From the NCBI RefSeq assembly GCF_017592475.1, contig NZ_JAGFNP010000008.1, positions 1 through 64,000 on the forward strand: 64,000 nucleotides of DNA, in the 5' to 3' direction. Positions 63,977 through 64,000 of the stretch are shown in pieces. Made by a program: the position numbers and the translations under genes. Every line of letters begins with the position of its first letter. Positions within the stretch are counted from its first letter, which is position 1. The notes under the pieces are model-generated. The model had not been told where the DNA came from. It made no database searches and saw only the letters and a program-made list of their open reading frames with translations. Source of the DNA: Glycomyces niveus. Its GTDB lineage: Bacteria > Actinomycetota > Actinomycetes > Mycobacteriales > Micromonosporaceae.

Positions 63977-64000
63977 GGTCGCGTTCGCTTCGGGTCACGT

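Overview
This 64 kb window is chromosomal DNA of a high-G+C Gram-positive bacterium (Actinomycetota). The evidence is the very high G+C content, frequent GTG and TTG starts, and actinobacterial markers: CrgA, a class E sortase, DUF4192, the rpsF-ssb-rpsR-rplI operon near dnaB, LuxR/NarL-type regulators and WXG100-like proteins. A Glycomycetales or Micromonosporales type organism would fit, but this is an inference and I cannot name a species. The window looks like ordinary core chromosome with small accessory patches. There is no CRISPR array, rRNA operon or complete insertion sequence.

Layout. 0-3 kb: 3' end of a secreted GH62 arabinofuranosidase, tRNA-Ala(GGC), and an amidase-like gene whose catalytic lysine is replaced. 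3-5.5 kb: metB, a divergent five-repeat DxDxDG mini-protein, a VOC protein and msrA. 5.7-11.8 kb: a small protein with a 5' hairpin, a large LAL-type LuxR regulator, a multicopper oxidase and two tandem PH-domain proteins. 11.8-16.9 kb: larC-larB (nickel-pincer cofactor), a glycerophosphodiester phosphodiesterase, an RsbW-like kinase and a polytopic membrane protein. 16.9-22.8 kb: dnaB, a DnaA-box cluster, rplI-rpsR-ssb-rpsF, and class I fumarase. 22.9-31 kb: a WXG-like protein, cystathionine beta-synthase, gnd, three overlapping NUDIX genes, a decayed HicA-like/HTH pair and an AhpD-like gene. 31-44 kb: a two-component system, a YihY-type protein, the trpG/pabA-sortase-crgA block, thiolase with a PEBP protein, an aminotransferase, ppiA, rhomboid protease, a MobA-like enzyme and DUF4192. 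45-54.6 kb: an XRE regulator, dnaE, several small membrane or enzyme genes, a truncated esterase, an HD hydrolase and a GNAT. 54.7-56.5 kb: an accessory-looking two-gene unit. 56.9-59.7 kb: an SDR, then a WXG100-like protein followed by a broken partner. 59.6-63.9 kb: an ECF vitamin or metal transporter operon (secreted DUF4430-like protein, T, fused A-A, S).

How genes work together. metB and cbs supply transsulfuration, although they are 20 kb apart. larB and larC make two steps of the nickel-pincer cofactor; larE is not in the window. dnaB, ssb and dnaE are replication genes. The DnaA-like boxes sit between dnaB and a divergent membrane gene.

A clear genome-wide habit is visible. At least fourteen genes carry a TANNNT hexamer exactly 6-7 bases before the start codon, the arrangement expected for leaderless transcripts. 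I used it to choose several starts. The strongest leads for unusual biology are the helically phased DnaA-box cluster, the WXG100-like gene with a stop-interrupted partner, the accessory unit at 54.7-56.5 kb, and the amidase-like protein without its catalytic lysine.
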